Source: Amphiduros pacificus (lineage: Eukaryota > Annelida > Polychaeta > Phyllodocida > Hesionidae). From it: a stretch of 64,000 nt of DNA. A program made the position numbers and the translations under genes. Of the stretch, positions 24,036 to 37,910 are shown piece by piece. Location of the stretch: the NCBI GenBank assembly GCA_949316495.1, contig OX439004.1, positions 16,351,267 through 16,415,266 on the forward strand, in the 5' to 3' direction. The notes under the pieces were generated by a model. The model had not been told where the DNA came from, searched no databases, and saw only the letters and a list, made by a program, of their open reading frames with translations. Numbering within the stretch: the first letter of the stretch is position 1; each line of letters opens with the position of its first letter.

Positions 24036-24570
24036 CTGGTGATTAATCCTTTCATATTACATTTGTTTGGATGTGACGCATATCGATACTGTCTCATGTG
24101 TCTGTGTGGTATTGTTCCTTTATTTACCACTGTACATGTATGCATTTAGCATAATTGCGTCTGTATCACACACGCATGTCATAATCAATAATGTGATTCT
24201 CTAAATTATTACCATTATAAGGACAATGTCGCGTTATAATGACATTGAGTTCTAACATGTGCGTGTGGCCAAAGTAAACATTCCCAAAAACTTTAACAAT
24301 GATATGGAAAATGTGGACACAGAGAAAATATATTGTCTGAGAAAAGGAAGTGAGCAGCTTAGAATCTTCTGTTTATTTTATATCTCCTGACTTATTAACG
24401 TCTTAAAGACCTTATCCTTGTGGTATTCATGATTAATATTTACAATATCCAAATGTGTTAACTTCATATAACATGTACGAATGAAGACAAGAGACTACAC
24501 AAAAACAAACATGTAGCATTTGACAAACGGTTTCCTAAAATGTCCCCAATACATTAGGTAGTCTCTCACG

Positions 24571-25618
24571 ATACATCAAACCATCTCTCATTTATATGCG
24601 TGCCTCCTCTGTTTGTATAATACATCAGACCATCTCTCATTTATATGCGTGCCTCCTCTGTTTGTATAATACATCAGACCATCTCTCATTTATATGTGTG
24701 CCTCCTCTGTTTGTATAATACATCAGACCATCTCTCATTTATATGCGTGCCTCCTCTGTTTGTATAATACATCAGACCATCTCTCATTTATATGCGTGCC
24801 TCCTCTGTTTGTATAATACATCAGACCATCTCTCATTTATATGTGTGCCTCCTTTGCTTGTACAATACATCAGACCATCTCTCATTTATATGCGTGCCTC
24901 CTCTGTTTGTATAATACATCAGACCATCTCTCATTTATATGTGTGCCTCCTCTGTTTGTATAATACATCAGACCATCTCTCATTTATATGCGTGCCTCCT
25001 CTGTTTGTATAATACATCAGACCATCTCTCATTTATATGTGTGCCTCCTTTGCTGGTATAATACATCAGACCATCTCTCATTTATATGTGTACCTCCTCT
25101 GTTTGTATAATACATCAGACCATCTCTCATTTATATGTGTACCTCCTCTGCCTGCACAGTACATCAGACCATCTCTCATTTATATGTGTGCCTCCTCTGC
25201 TGGTATAATACATCAGACCATCTCTCATTTATATGTGTGCCTCCTCTGTTTGTATAATACATCAGACCATCTCTCATTTATATGTGTACCTCCTTTGCTT
25301 GTACAATACATCAGACCATCTCTCATTTATATGTGTGCCCCCTTTGCTTGTACAATACATCAGACCATCTCTCATTTATATGTGTGCCCCCTTTGCTTGC
25401 ACAATACATCAGACCATCTCTCATTTATATATGTGCCTCCTCTGCCTGCACAGTACATGAGACCATCTCTCATTTATATATGTGCCTCCTCTGCCTGCAC
25501 AGTACATCAGACCATCTCTCATTTATATATGTGCCTCCTTTGCTTGTACAATACATCAGACCATCTCTCATTTATATGTGTGCCCCGTTTGCTTGCACAA
25601 TACATCATACCATCTCTC
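24571..25618. repeat. 49-bp minisatellite, about 21 copies
   Basis: The unit contains ATACATCAGACCATCTCTCA, TTTATATGYGTGCCTCC and TCTGTTTGTATA. Left copies use TATGCG and TGTTTGTATA; right copies use TATGTG and TGCTTGYACA or TGCCTGCACA, so there is a subfamily gradient. Long + strand frames (up to 217 codons) cycle with a 49-residue period and are repeat artefacts. Confidence 0.97.
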
Positions 25619-27328
25619 TCTTCGAGGTGTCTTCATTGGCCTGTCTGTCATTTGTGTCGTTTTGTACTCTTTCTTTGTACAATAGATTAGATTGCCATTC
25701 ACCTATATCTGTCTATGTCTGGTTGTGTCATCTCTGATTGAATGCTATTGTCTACTTACTCATTAGACTAAAAGCCTTACTGCCACAAATGGCAAACACG
25801 TGTTTGCAGGGATTTTCCCATTAATAGGGGCACTTATGCAACAAACTGGCCAACTCTGAGACGAATGTGCAGACATGATTTCTGTTACAATTGCCTCCTT
25901 GTCAAGGAGTGGAGAAATCATCATGCACATTCCTTGTCAAATAAGGAGAGACGGATGTGAGGATAAAAACTTCTTTATCTTTTTATCCATTTTTTGAGAA
26001 ATAAACGCACTTAATTACAGCATCTGCTCAGATTCTTAGATAATGTGTAACATTTAAAAAGAAGAATATCATTATTGATTTCTTACAAGTTGCGAAACTG
26101 GCAGAATGTTTGAGATGATCCGCAATGGAAACGTATTCTTTAACGCCTAGGTTATATAACTACAATAGCACTTACTTTTGCTACCTTTGCTCGTTTTGAA
26201 GAAATATGATGATTGATATGTTTGTCCTATGTCAGGTTGAACTTCAATTAGAATACATTATATCTCATTATTTGAGTTTATAATCTCCCTGGAAAGAATA
26301 TACAAAGGCCAAGCGAAAAACCATGATTATATTTTAATTTGTTTATATGAAAGTTATGGAGAACAAAATAGAATGAGTGAATAGTCTACACGATCTCTTA
26401 AAAGCAACAGTAACCAGATTGAAAGAAGAAAAAACATCGTCTTCCTTACCAAAATCTGCCAACCGAACTAGGCTTGTATGATGAATTAGCCGCTTTATTA
26501 CTCCCAGTGACAAAGGCAGGTGCAGATTATCATATTAAAACTAGTGCGGTGCTGATTATATCAGAGATTAGACTTTATCTTTCTGAATTAGGTACATGAG
26601 ACAAATATAAAAGACACCGGATAACAATTAAGATATATTTGTCGGACCATATTTGATTTACTGAAGTGGCACTGTTGATTTCCACCTACTTGCTCCGAAG
26701 TATTCATTATCTTTGATGTGATTAATTGGTGTCATGGATACCCACTTATGTATGTCAATTACACCACAATAAGAAGGCATTGATAATATATGTCTGAAGA
26801 GCATATGCGGTAAATTGTCAGTATCAAGTGATCTGAACGTGGCAAACTGAGCCAGCATTCAGTATTATGCTCTTTAGAGAAATTACCAAGATTTGTAATG
26901 AAAGTCTTTGGTGAAGAATCAGCGTGGGAGATTAAAGAAACTGATGGGGTATATTGCGAATGCATTCGCACATATTGAGTTATGGTTAAATTCATTTGTG
27001 ATAGCCCAAGCTAAGCTATGAAAATGCTAAAAACATGCCGGCTGTTTGCATCAGTCTATTAAGGGCTCATAATACATAATGGTTTACACGTAATTTCCCT
27101 GTCACAATAGAGCACCGTCTGCTCGGAGTCAGTTGTGCGTTGAATATTTGACAAGATGAAGTGGTATCTCATCGTATCTGACTAAAAATAGTTCACAAAT
27201 GTGAAATAATAAAGTTGACATTACGCCATGCACGGCTTTCGGATGATGTTCTCACTGTATCCTCGGTGTAATCATGAGGACTCAGCCCAGATGCAATGAG
27301 CAAGGTAGAGCTCCTACTGTGAGGGCAC
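25619..27328. other. Non-coding stretch
   Basis: No gene is recognised. It contains the perfect 16-bp palindrome at 25792-25807, listed separately. Confidence 0.45.
25792..25807. promoter_or_regulatory. Perfect 16-bp palindrome with a CACGTG E-box core
   Basis: GCAAACACGTGTTTGC is exactly self-complementary and is centred on CACGTG, the site of bHLH factors of the Myc/Clock/HIF type. Regulatory function is inference only; no promoter is recognised nearby. Confidence 0.3.
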
Positions 27329-27722
27329 GGGGATTGCTCTGCTCTAGCGGGGATTGCTCTGCTCTGGCGGGAATTGATCTGCTCTGGCGGGGATTGCTCT
27401 GCTCTGGCGGGACGTGCTCTGCTCTGGCGGGAATTGCTCTGCTCTGGCGGGAATTGCTCTGCTCTGGCGGGAATTGCTCTGCTCTGGCTGGACGTGCTCT
27501 GCTCTGGCGGGACTTGCTCTGCTCTGGCGGGACTTGTTCTGTTCTGCAGGGGCTTGTTCTGCTCTGCTGGGGCTTGCTCTGCTCTGCCGGGGCTTGCTCT
27601 GCTCTGCCGGGGCTTGCTCTGCTCTGCCGGGGCTTGCTCTGCTCTGTCGGGGCTTGCTCTACTCTGCCGGGGCTTGCTCTGCCCTGCCGGGGCTTGCTCT
27701 GCTCTGTCGGGGCTCTGCTCTG
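27329..27722. repeat. 20-bp minisatellite, about 20 copies
   Basis: The left half repeats GGGAATTGCTCTGCTCTGGC; the right half repeats GGGGCTTGCTCTGCTCTGCC. It is GC-rich against an AT-rich background. No frame has stops on either strand, which explains overlapping ORFs up to 228 codons. Confidence 0.97.
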
Positions 27723-27800
27723 GAAAGACAGTCTGCGCTCAAGGAAAGACAGTCTGCGCTCAAGGAAAGACAGTCTGCACTCAAGGAAAGACACACTTTT
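27719..27800. repeat. 21-bp tandem repeat, about 4 copies, abutting the 20-bp array
   Basis: GGAAAGACAGTCTGCGCTCAA repeats directly after the 20-bp array and ends before a T-rich stretch. The two units share no obvious similarity. Confidence 0.92.
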
Positions 27801-30800
27801 TTTTACTTTTTGACTAAATGTGACAGCGGTAGAAAGCATATCAATGCTCACAACGCACAAGATCTGTATATCGAAATTTCTGAATTTACCATCAGAACAT
27901 GAATACCGCGGAATGCGATTGAAGCAGAAATGAACATTTCTTTCCCGACATTTAACCGAGATATGCATAGGGATATATCTAGTTTCGCTTAAAAGATAGA
28001 AAGTTTGTCAATATTATTATTCTTAGCAAGACTCCTGGGCATTACATTTCAATCAGCAATGAATCTGCAGTGGTCGGTAGATTTTCTCTATTGCTTTTAT
28101 TACGTTTCATCTTAAAAGTTTCACATTGTGAATGCTTTATTTCACAAGAGCTTAAGGGGACTCATCTGGATTTCTGTCTCGTAGCGATGAATTTCCTATT
28201 TTGATTTAAAGTGTATCAGTTTTTCTATGGTGAAATATTACATCTTTATTATGTTTCCTTCGCCCATAAAACCATCCATTTTCTCTGGAGAAGGCTTTAA
28301 ATCCCGCATCACATTTTAAACGCTAATAGGATTTTCCGCAATTTGAATGTTCAATTTTCCGTTTCATCAGAAGGTCGTGAAATATGTCCATTATAGCGTG
28401 GTTGTAACTGACACATCCTTACTCAATGTCTCTTCAGGTTGAAAATTAAAGCATCTCTTTAGCCGAATTTGCTGAAATCTACCTTCAAAGGTATGCACGG
28501 TTTGTTGTGATAACGGCGAAACTATTGAGTAACATTCTTAACCCCAGTTCTTTTTGATAAAATACTGCTTAATCGGTATTACCTAAATGGTTTTACGTAA
28601 GTAATGGTTTATAAAATTCTATTTTCTACATAAACGATTGCATAAAGACCATAAGATTGAGTTATTAAGCTATTTATGATGAATCTTGGCCAACACACAG
28701 ACGAAACTCTGACACACAGATGAAATTCTGTTGATAAAGGTAGAAACGTTATTGTACATTAACTGTAAGAAATGGTAAAAACCCACTCGTATCACATGTT
28801 TTCAAAATCATAATACTGTAACTAAGATCAACCTCAAACGCATAGTTTGGACCAAGAAATGAAAAATCATACTTTGCAGGAAAATGTCTTACTTGTGTCA
28901 ATTTATACACTTTTCTGATAAAAAGTATCATCTTTTGTATCAAACAATGTTGGAATTGGTTATACAGATGTTATAAGAATTCAAGCGACAATGTCACGTT
29001 TGACCTCCTAGTTAAGACATATATTTTGTGATCTGATTAACATATCTTCTGCTCACTCATGTCTCAGGTGACATGTGACCTTGTGCATGGTACATGACCT
29101 TTCGATATTAAATCCCAGAGATACAAGACCTAGTGGTCAGCTATGGGCGATAATGTGTGATGGTCTGTCAAATAGTCCATTTGTAGCCCAGTCATGTGGG
29201 ATGGGGAAAGACAGTGATGAATAGAACTCAGCATTTGGGATCCTAAAGAAAAGCCCTAAACTATTGCCCTCATGTATTCTTATCCATGGCAAGTCCCATT
29301 AAGCAAACTGCCACTAAAACAACAATAGATTTGTCATAAAGTTGTGTGACTAGATGCAGCTAATAATATAGAGCATCGGCATGCTGGCATTGGCACGCCG
29401 TTCTGTCTGACTCTATTTTACTTGAGTAAGCAGACCATCTGAACAAATGTCTGTCGCTGAATGTTATCACCACACAGCAGCGATACTACAACCCTCAAAT
29501 TCATTTCGATTCATGTTCTTTCTGTCTTTTGAGAGTAGTGCCAAGCCAAAGACACAACTCAAGCATGATTCGCAAAGTGAAGTGAAAGACATGGTAATTG
29601 TCCCACGTAAAACATACAATCCCCAAACAATGTTTATAAAAATTATGTAATTGGTCATGTTTTTGTTTTGAATTTATTTAGAGGAAGTGCTTATAATTGT
29701 GTTATCATTAAGTATCAATACAAGCGTTCTAACAGAAGGGAATTTGCATGTTGGTTTGAGCATCCACCGTTATTTTCCCTTTGAACTCATTATGCCGTAT
29801 CCTTCCTATCCGCCAGTGATAAGTCGGCGGATGAAATCAATTTATTTTTCTTCTTAAGTTAACAGGTTATCACTAAAAAATCAGATTACAGCAACTCACA
29901 TATTCATCGAATGCATGTATGCGCTTTACCAGTCTATACTAATCCAAAAAATCACTAAGTACTAAAAACTTAAACTTTGCAATGAGGAAACGTGTCAACA
30001 AGACCCCTAACATTGACGCTAATCAACAGAGAGCGTTATATGAATGACATGTCAATGCAAACGTCGGGGGAACATTATGAATGACATAAGCTCCCGTACA
30101 GCTCCCCCTTATCCAGAGCATTTGTTACCTTTATAACGACAAAACTGCGAAACTAAATGTACTCTTTTGTATAAACTTGCAATTTTTCTTTTAAAGCAAA
30201 AAGGGGAAAGCTTGTGATTTCAATACCCTACATACAAACAATAATTAAAGGAATGGTATCAGATTGATATTTAAACTAGTAGATCAAGATATTTTATCTT
30301 TCAATATAATCGCTAAATATTCTTTTTGCAATTGTTTTAATCTTATTCTATTTTATTATCTTATGATATTCGATTTTTATTTTACCAGCCCTAATACATT
30401 TGGGCTCTTCTTATTTTGGTAATATGGGTTTGAACTCTCGTGTGCAGTCTTCCATTTACATCTCAAAATCTGCCCAGCAAGATATGTTTGTTGGCTTAGC
30501 TTGGAGTTGCCTACAAATGTAATGGTTGTGTGTTCCTTAACGTCATTGAAATTTAAAATGCAGTCAAGCCCGGGAACAATGGCTTCTTGCTGTATGGAAG
30601 GCGGCTGGCTTGAGGCCGGTTGTTTCTCTATATGAGGTTTGACACACACATCTCACGGTACCAAAGGGAACAAGGTAAACTCCCACCTCATTCTATAGTG
30701 ACCATTCTGACCCAGTATATTTTGACATGTACTCTTTACTGTGAGCCCTCGTATGCTGAGGGAAGGGGTCCTTTTACTTTATCTCTGGTGTAATTGTATC

Positions 30801-32444
30801 AAAGGGAAGAATAACAGGTGACCCACTACCCCTGGGAAGTAATTCTATTTCTGTTCTCTGATAAAATCTCTCTTTGCCTGGCATATCGCGTCCAACCTTT
30901 GATCCACAAATTAGTGAAATGAATGGCTAACGTTTAATCAATGAAGTCATCCCAGACTGTTCTCTGCGGTCTTCAACCATGCATATTCTTTGAAAGACAA
31001 TATCATTCGATAATGAATAAAAGTCTAATTTGATAGTGAAATCAAAACGTCTTTGGAAATGATTGATTTTAATCCAAGATGTCCAAATACTGCAATTCCA
31101 ACCACCACACACAAAAAAGATTTTTTTCTTTCATGTATTCATGAAACCACCAATACGAGCATTTGGAGTTTGGAATACACGCAATTCATACCCAAAATAT
31201 GAAAAATATCACAATGAATATTGACCATGCCCATTACAGGATCGGTGAGATTCGTGCCAGCTCCAAAAGCCTTAACGTATCTCGCTCTTGCTATATATAT
31301 AAATAGAAATATATATAGATTGATAGATTCAAATCAAAGACGATTGTAGAACAAAGTCAAAATCAGAATATAATGCACCGACCATCGAAAAAACCCGTCT
31401 CAGGCTGTGTTAATGCAATACGAAAATAGCCCCATGCATTTTACTGCAGTGTTTTAATTGACCTAAAATCGGTTTGAATATCAAAATAATCATTTAATGC
31501 GCCCAATTTAGACTGAAAGTCAGGTTCTCTGTATACAAGTAAGCGGGACGATCACCTTGTAAGCCATATATCATGTTTTTTTTAACTTCTCGCAGGGACG
31601 CCTTCGATAGAGTAATACATAGAGAATGGCGCCGTATAATTTTTAGCTCATCCTTCTAATGTCAGTGATGTCACATCATGGGGCAATTAGCACCACCACA
31701 GCCAGCTCCCGCAAAATGGCTTTATTCAATTTGTCACGATTAAGGCTTTGTTCTGACATATAAGACTAAATCATATGATAATGGACAGGGGGCGATGTAA
31801 GGTAAGCTTTACAGCGTGTTGCGGATCAACTGAAGTTGTTTATTGGCACTCTTCAGTCCAACGTGATCATAAAGAGATGAGCACTTGTCTTTATGAGCAC
31901 TATCTTAGACTTGGTTGGGTATAAGAATATTTGTTATATGATCTGTAAGTCATAGGCTAATCTTGAGGAATGATCAATCTCAAATTCTACCAAGACTAGC
32001 AATGTATACAACGAACACATGAATATCACTATAACATAAGAACGGATAGCTTTTCATTCTTGCAGACACATATATTGACAATTTGTTATATGTATTTAAA
32101 TGTTAACCTACATATGAATTGTTTATATCTTAATATGAAGAATATGATAGCGCGGAGAGAAAGAAATCCAACATTTACAATCCCTCCGGGCTTGAGCTGT
32201 ATTGTAAGTTACAACAATAGTAGTCAAATAATGCATAATTAATCAATTTTAATGCATTTTTCTATGTGTTTGATATTAGATTATGATGGTGTGATCATGT
32301 CCATATAAACACTTAAAGGCAAACTTTGCAGGAAATATTCCAAATTAACAAAACGCTTGAAAGGTCAGCACAATAAAAGTGAATTTGTAACCGAAAATGA
32401 AACATGCATTTTAAATAATTCTCTTGTCCTAAGATATCCAAATG
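27801..32444. other. AT-rich non-coding stretch
   Basis: No supported gene over 4.6 kb. The minus ORF 30377-30649 (90 codons) has no recognised domain. 28040-28450 and 29030-29300 contain evenly mixed, non-repetitive sequence that could be regulatory, but only comparison with another genome could show that. Confidence 0.45.
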
Positions 32445-34815
32445 TTAAAGTGAGGAGTGACATGATGTTACCATCTCAGGCAGCCTTAATGTTGGAAGAC
32501 AAGCGGGCTGTGTGAGACCTCAGAGTAAGGACAGATATGATGTTGCCATCTGAGGCAGCCTTAATGTTGGTAGACAAGCGGGCTGTGTGAGACCTCAGAG
32601 TAAGGACAGACATGATGTTACCATCTCAGGCAGCCTTAATGTTGGTAGACAAGCGGGCAGTGTGAGACCTCAGAGTAAGGACAGACATGATGTTACCATC
32701 TCAGGCAGCCTTAATGTTGGTAGACAAGCGGGCTGTGTGAGACCTCAGAGTAAGGACAGATATGATGTTGCCATCTGAGGGAGCCTTAATGTTGGTAGAC
32801 AAGCGGGCTGTGTGAGACCTCAGAGTAAGGACAGACATGATGTTACCATCTCAGGCAGCCTTAATGTTGGTAGACAAGCGGGCAGTGTGAGACCTCAGAG
32901 TAAGGACAGACATGATGTTACCATCTCACGCAGCCTTAATGTTGGTAGACAAGCGGGCTGTGTGAGACCTCAGAGTAAGGACAGATATGATGTTGCCATC
33001 TCAGGCAGCCTTAATGTTGGTAGACAAGCGGGCTGTGTGAGACCTCAGAGTAAGGACAGACATGATGTTACCATCTCAGGCAGCCTTAATGTTGGTAGAC
33101 AAGCGGGCTGTGTGAGACCTCAGAGTAAGGACAGACATGATGTTACCATCTCAGGCAGCCTTAATGTTGGTAGACAAGCGGGCTGTGTGAGACCTCAGAG
33201 TAAGGACAGACATGATGTTACCATCTCAGGCAGCCTTAATGTTGGTAGACAAGCGGGCTGTGTGAGACCTCAGAGTAAGGACAGACACGATGTTACCATC
33301 TGAGGGAGCCTTAATGTTGGTAGACAAGTGGGCTGTGTGAGACCTCAGAGTAAGGACAGACATGATGTTACCATCTGAGGAAGCCTTATTGTTGGTAGAC
33401 AAGCGGGCTGTGTGAGACTTCAGAGTAAGGACAGACATGATGTTACCATCTGAGGGAGCCTTAATGTTGGTAGACAAGCGAGCTGTGTGAGACCTCAGAG
33501 TAAGGACAGACATGATGTTACCATCTCAGGCAGCCTTAATGTTGGTAGACAAGCGGGCTGTGTGAGACCTCAGAGTAAGGACAGACATGATGTTACCATC
33601 TGAGGGAGCCTTAATGTTGGTAGACAAGCGGGCTGTGTGAGACCTCAGAGTAAGGACAGACATGATGTTACCATCTCAGGCAGTCTTAATGTTGGAAGAC
33701 AAGCGGGCTGTGTGAGACCTCAGAGTAAGGACAGACATGATGTTGCCATCTGAGGGAGCCTTAATGTTGGTAGACAAGCGGGCTGTGTGAGACCTCAGAG
33801 TAAGGACAGACATGATGTTGCCATCTGAGGGAGCCTTAATGTTGGTAGACAAGCGGGCTGTGTGAGACCTCAGATTAAGGACAGACATGATGTTACCATC
33901 TCAGGCAGCCTTAATGTTGGTAGACAAGCGGGCAGTGTGAGACCTCAGAGTAAGGACAGACATGATGTTACCATCTCAGGCAGCCTTAATGTTGGTAGAC
34001 AAGCGGGCTGTGTGAGACCTCAGAGTAAGGACAGATATGATGTTGCCATCTGAGGGAGCCTTAATGTTGGTAGACAAGCGGGCTGTGTGAGACCTCAGAG
34101 TAAGGACAGACATGATGTTACCATCTCAGGCAGCCTTAATGTTGGTAGACAAGCGGGCTGTGTGAGACCTCAGAGTAAGGACAGATATGATGTTGCCATC
34201 TGAGGGAGCCTTAATGTTGGTAGACAAGCGGGCAGTGTGAGACCTCAGAGTAAGGACAGACATGATGTTACCATCTGAGGGAGCCTTAATGTTGGTAGAC
34301 AAGCGGGCTGTGTGAGACTTCAGAGTAAGGACAGACATGATGTTACCATCTGAGGGAGCCTTAATGTTGGTAGACAAGCGAGCTGTGTGAGACCTCAGAG
34401 TAAGGACAGACATGATGTTACCATCTCAGGCAGCCTTAATGTTGGTAGACAAGCGGGCTGTGTGAGACCTCAGAGTAAGGACAGATATGATGTTGCCATC
34501 TGAGGGAGCCTTAATGTTGGTAGACAAGCGGGCTGTGTGAGACCTCAGAGTAAGGACAGACATGATGTTACCATCTCAGGCAGCCTTAATGTTGGTAGAC
34601 AAGCGGGCTGTGTGAGACCTCAGAGTAAGGACAGATATGATGTTGCCATCTGAGGGAGCCTTAATGTTGGTAGACAAGCGGGCAGTGTGAGACCTCAGAG
34701 TAAGGACAGACATGATGTTACCATCTGAGGGAGCCTTAATGTTGGTAGACAAGCGGGCTGTGTGAGACCTCAGAGTAAAGACAGACATGATGTTACCATC
34801 TGATGGAGCCTTAGA
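32445..34815. repeat. 75-bp minisatellite, about 31 copies
   Basis: The unit runs from AGGACAGACATGATGTTACC through CCTTAATGTTGGTAGACAAG to TGTGTGAGACCTCAGAGT. Two main variants alternate in blocks: ATCTCAGGCAGCC and ATCTGAGGGAGCC. The first keeps a + strand 25-codon frame open (RPQSKDRHDV...). The second puts a stop in that frame but keeps a minus frame open (MSVLTLRSHT...). Blocks of several units are repeated with nearly the same variant order, showing recent segmental amplification. No evidence of a protein. Confidence 0.97.
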
Positions 34816-35639
34816 AGAGAAGTGGTCCAGGAAAAACCTTTAAGTGATGACAGACAAGATGCTCCCATTTGAGAGAGCCTCAAAGTTGGCTGTGTCAGGC
34901 ACTGGGTGTATTCGTCCCCAGATAAGCCATCTGTCCCCAGATAGGCCAAATCGGGATCAATAACTTTCCAAGTATAAAGTGATCCTGAATGAGATAGCGG
35001 TGTCTGAAAGAAGGGATCAGTTCTAAGCCACAGAAGGATAAATATATTTTTGAACAAAGATACAAATTAAACCTGAGAAAAATAAGATAAATAACAATAA
35101 GATTTATTTATTTCCTTTTTTTTATATTTTTTTTTTGTTAAGCTCGTGGAATTTCATAAAGCTTTTAACTGGTGATTTCACTTTATGTTGTCCATGCAGA
35201 ATATTTATATGCAGAATTGTCGAAATGGATTTATCTGTTGGTGTGAGGGCGGCATGTGTCCCCGGATCAATAGGTCGTACGCTATGCCATTGTGCAGTAA
35301 AAAATAAGGCAGGGAAAGGTCAGATTCGAGCTGAATAAAACGTCCCACATGACAACTGAGCAATGGCTTGTCAAAGAGGCTTAGCCACCAGTGCATTATA
35401 AAATTTGTGCCAGTTAACTGGTCCATTCACGCACCCTGCGCCTCTGTCATGTCTCTCCATCGTGCTTGGTGTTAGAAAAAGAAACCTTTCATAATTTATG
35501 TCTTCATCACCCAAATTTTAGTTTTAATTGGTTTAAAATGTAAACACAAATAAACTTAAACGACTGTCTTCAGATGAATGTTACACTTGAATATATTTCA
35601 ACATTATATTTTATCTCGACCCTAATCTATGTTCGCAAG
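34816..35639. other. Diverged array edge, then non-coding DNA
   Basis: 34842-34905 (GACAGACAAGATGCTCCC, then GAGAGAGCCT and GGCTGTGT) looks like one old copy of the 75-bp unit. A T-rich run lies at 35113-35138. Nothing else is recognised. Confidence 0.5.
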
Positions 35640-36185
35640 CCTAATCTTTGACCACAACATTATGTCTATGACTGTACTCTATTATATATGGCCATAACCC
35701 TTATATATGACTATGACCCTGATATATGACCATAACCCTTATATATGACCATAACCCTTATATGGCCATAGCCCTTATAGATGACCATAACCCTTATATA
35801 TGACCATAACCCTTATATATGACCATAGATCTTATAGATGACCATAGCCCTTATAGATGACCATAGCCCTTATAGATGACCATAGCCCTTATAGATGACC
35901 ATAGCCCTTATAGATGACCATAACCCTTATATATGACCATAACCCTTATATGGCCATAACCCTTATAGATGACCATAACCCTTATATATGACCATAGCCC
36001 TTATAGATGACCATAACCCTTATATATGACCATAACCCTTATATGGCCATAACCCTGATAGATGACCATAACCCTTATATATGACAATAGATCTTATAGA
36101 TGACCATAGCCCTTATAGATGGCCATAGCCCTTATAGATGACCATAGCCCTTATAGATGGCCATAGCCCTTATGATGAACCATAA
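35640..36185. repeat. 19-bp minisatellite, about 27 copies
   Basis: The unit reads ATATATGACCATAACCCTT or TAGATGACCATAGCCCTTA, with some 16-bp copies (TATGGCCATAACCCTT). The left edge, from about 35640, is degenerate. Confidence 0.93.
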
Positions 36186-37710
<1,525 letters not shown>

Positions 37711-37910
37711 TTAATAATCTCTCCAGGTAAAGGTATACTATTTTCTTGCCTGTGTATCGTGTATTCCCCTGACTGTGTACCCTATCCTGGTGAGATTGCC
37801 GGCCTGGCTAAGAAACAGGAATGTTGTTAATAATCTCTACAGGTAAAGGTATACTATTTTTTCATACATATCGTGTATTCCCCGTCTCTACCCTCTCGTG
37901 GTAAGACACA
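37711..37910. repeat. 116-bp tandem duplication, second copy partial
   Basis: TTAATAATCTCT-CAGGTAAAGGTA occurs at 37711 and again at 37827. Both are followed by TATACTATTTT and later by TATCGTGTATTCCCC and TACCCT. The copies have diverged by substitutions and small indels. Confidence 0.8.

Noticed and set aside
30377-30649. 90-codon minus ORF
   Set aside because: No known domain and no splice or promoter context on either side.
31600-31660. Short peptide DAFDRVIHREWRR resembling a LINE reverse transcriptase motif, after an acceptor-like TTCTCGCAG
   Set aside because: Only about 15 residues match a loose pattern, with no RT-like sequence before or after it. Probably chance.
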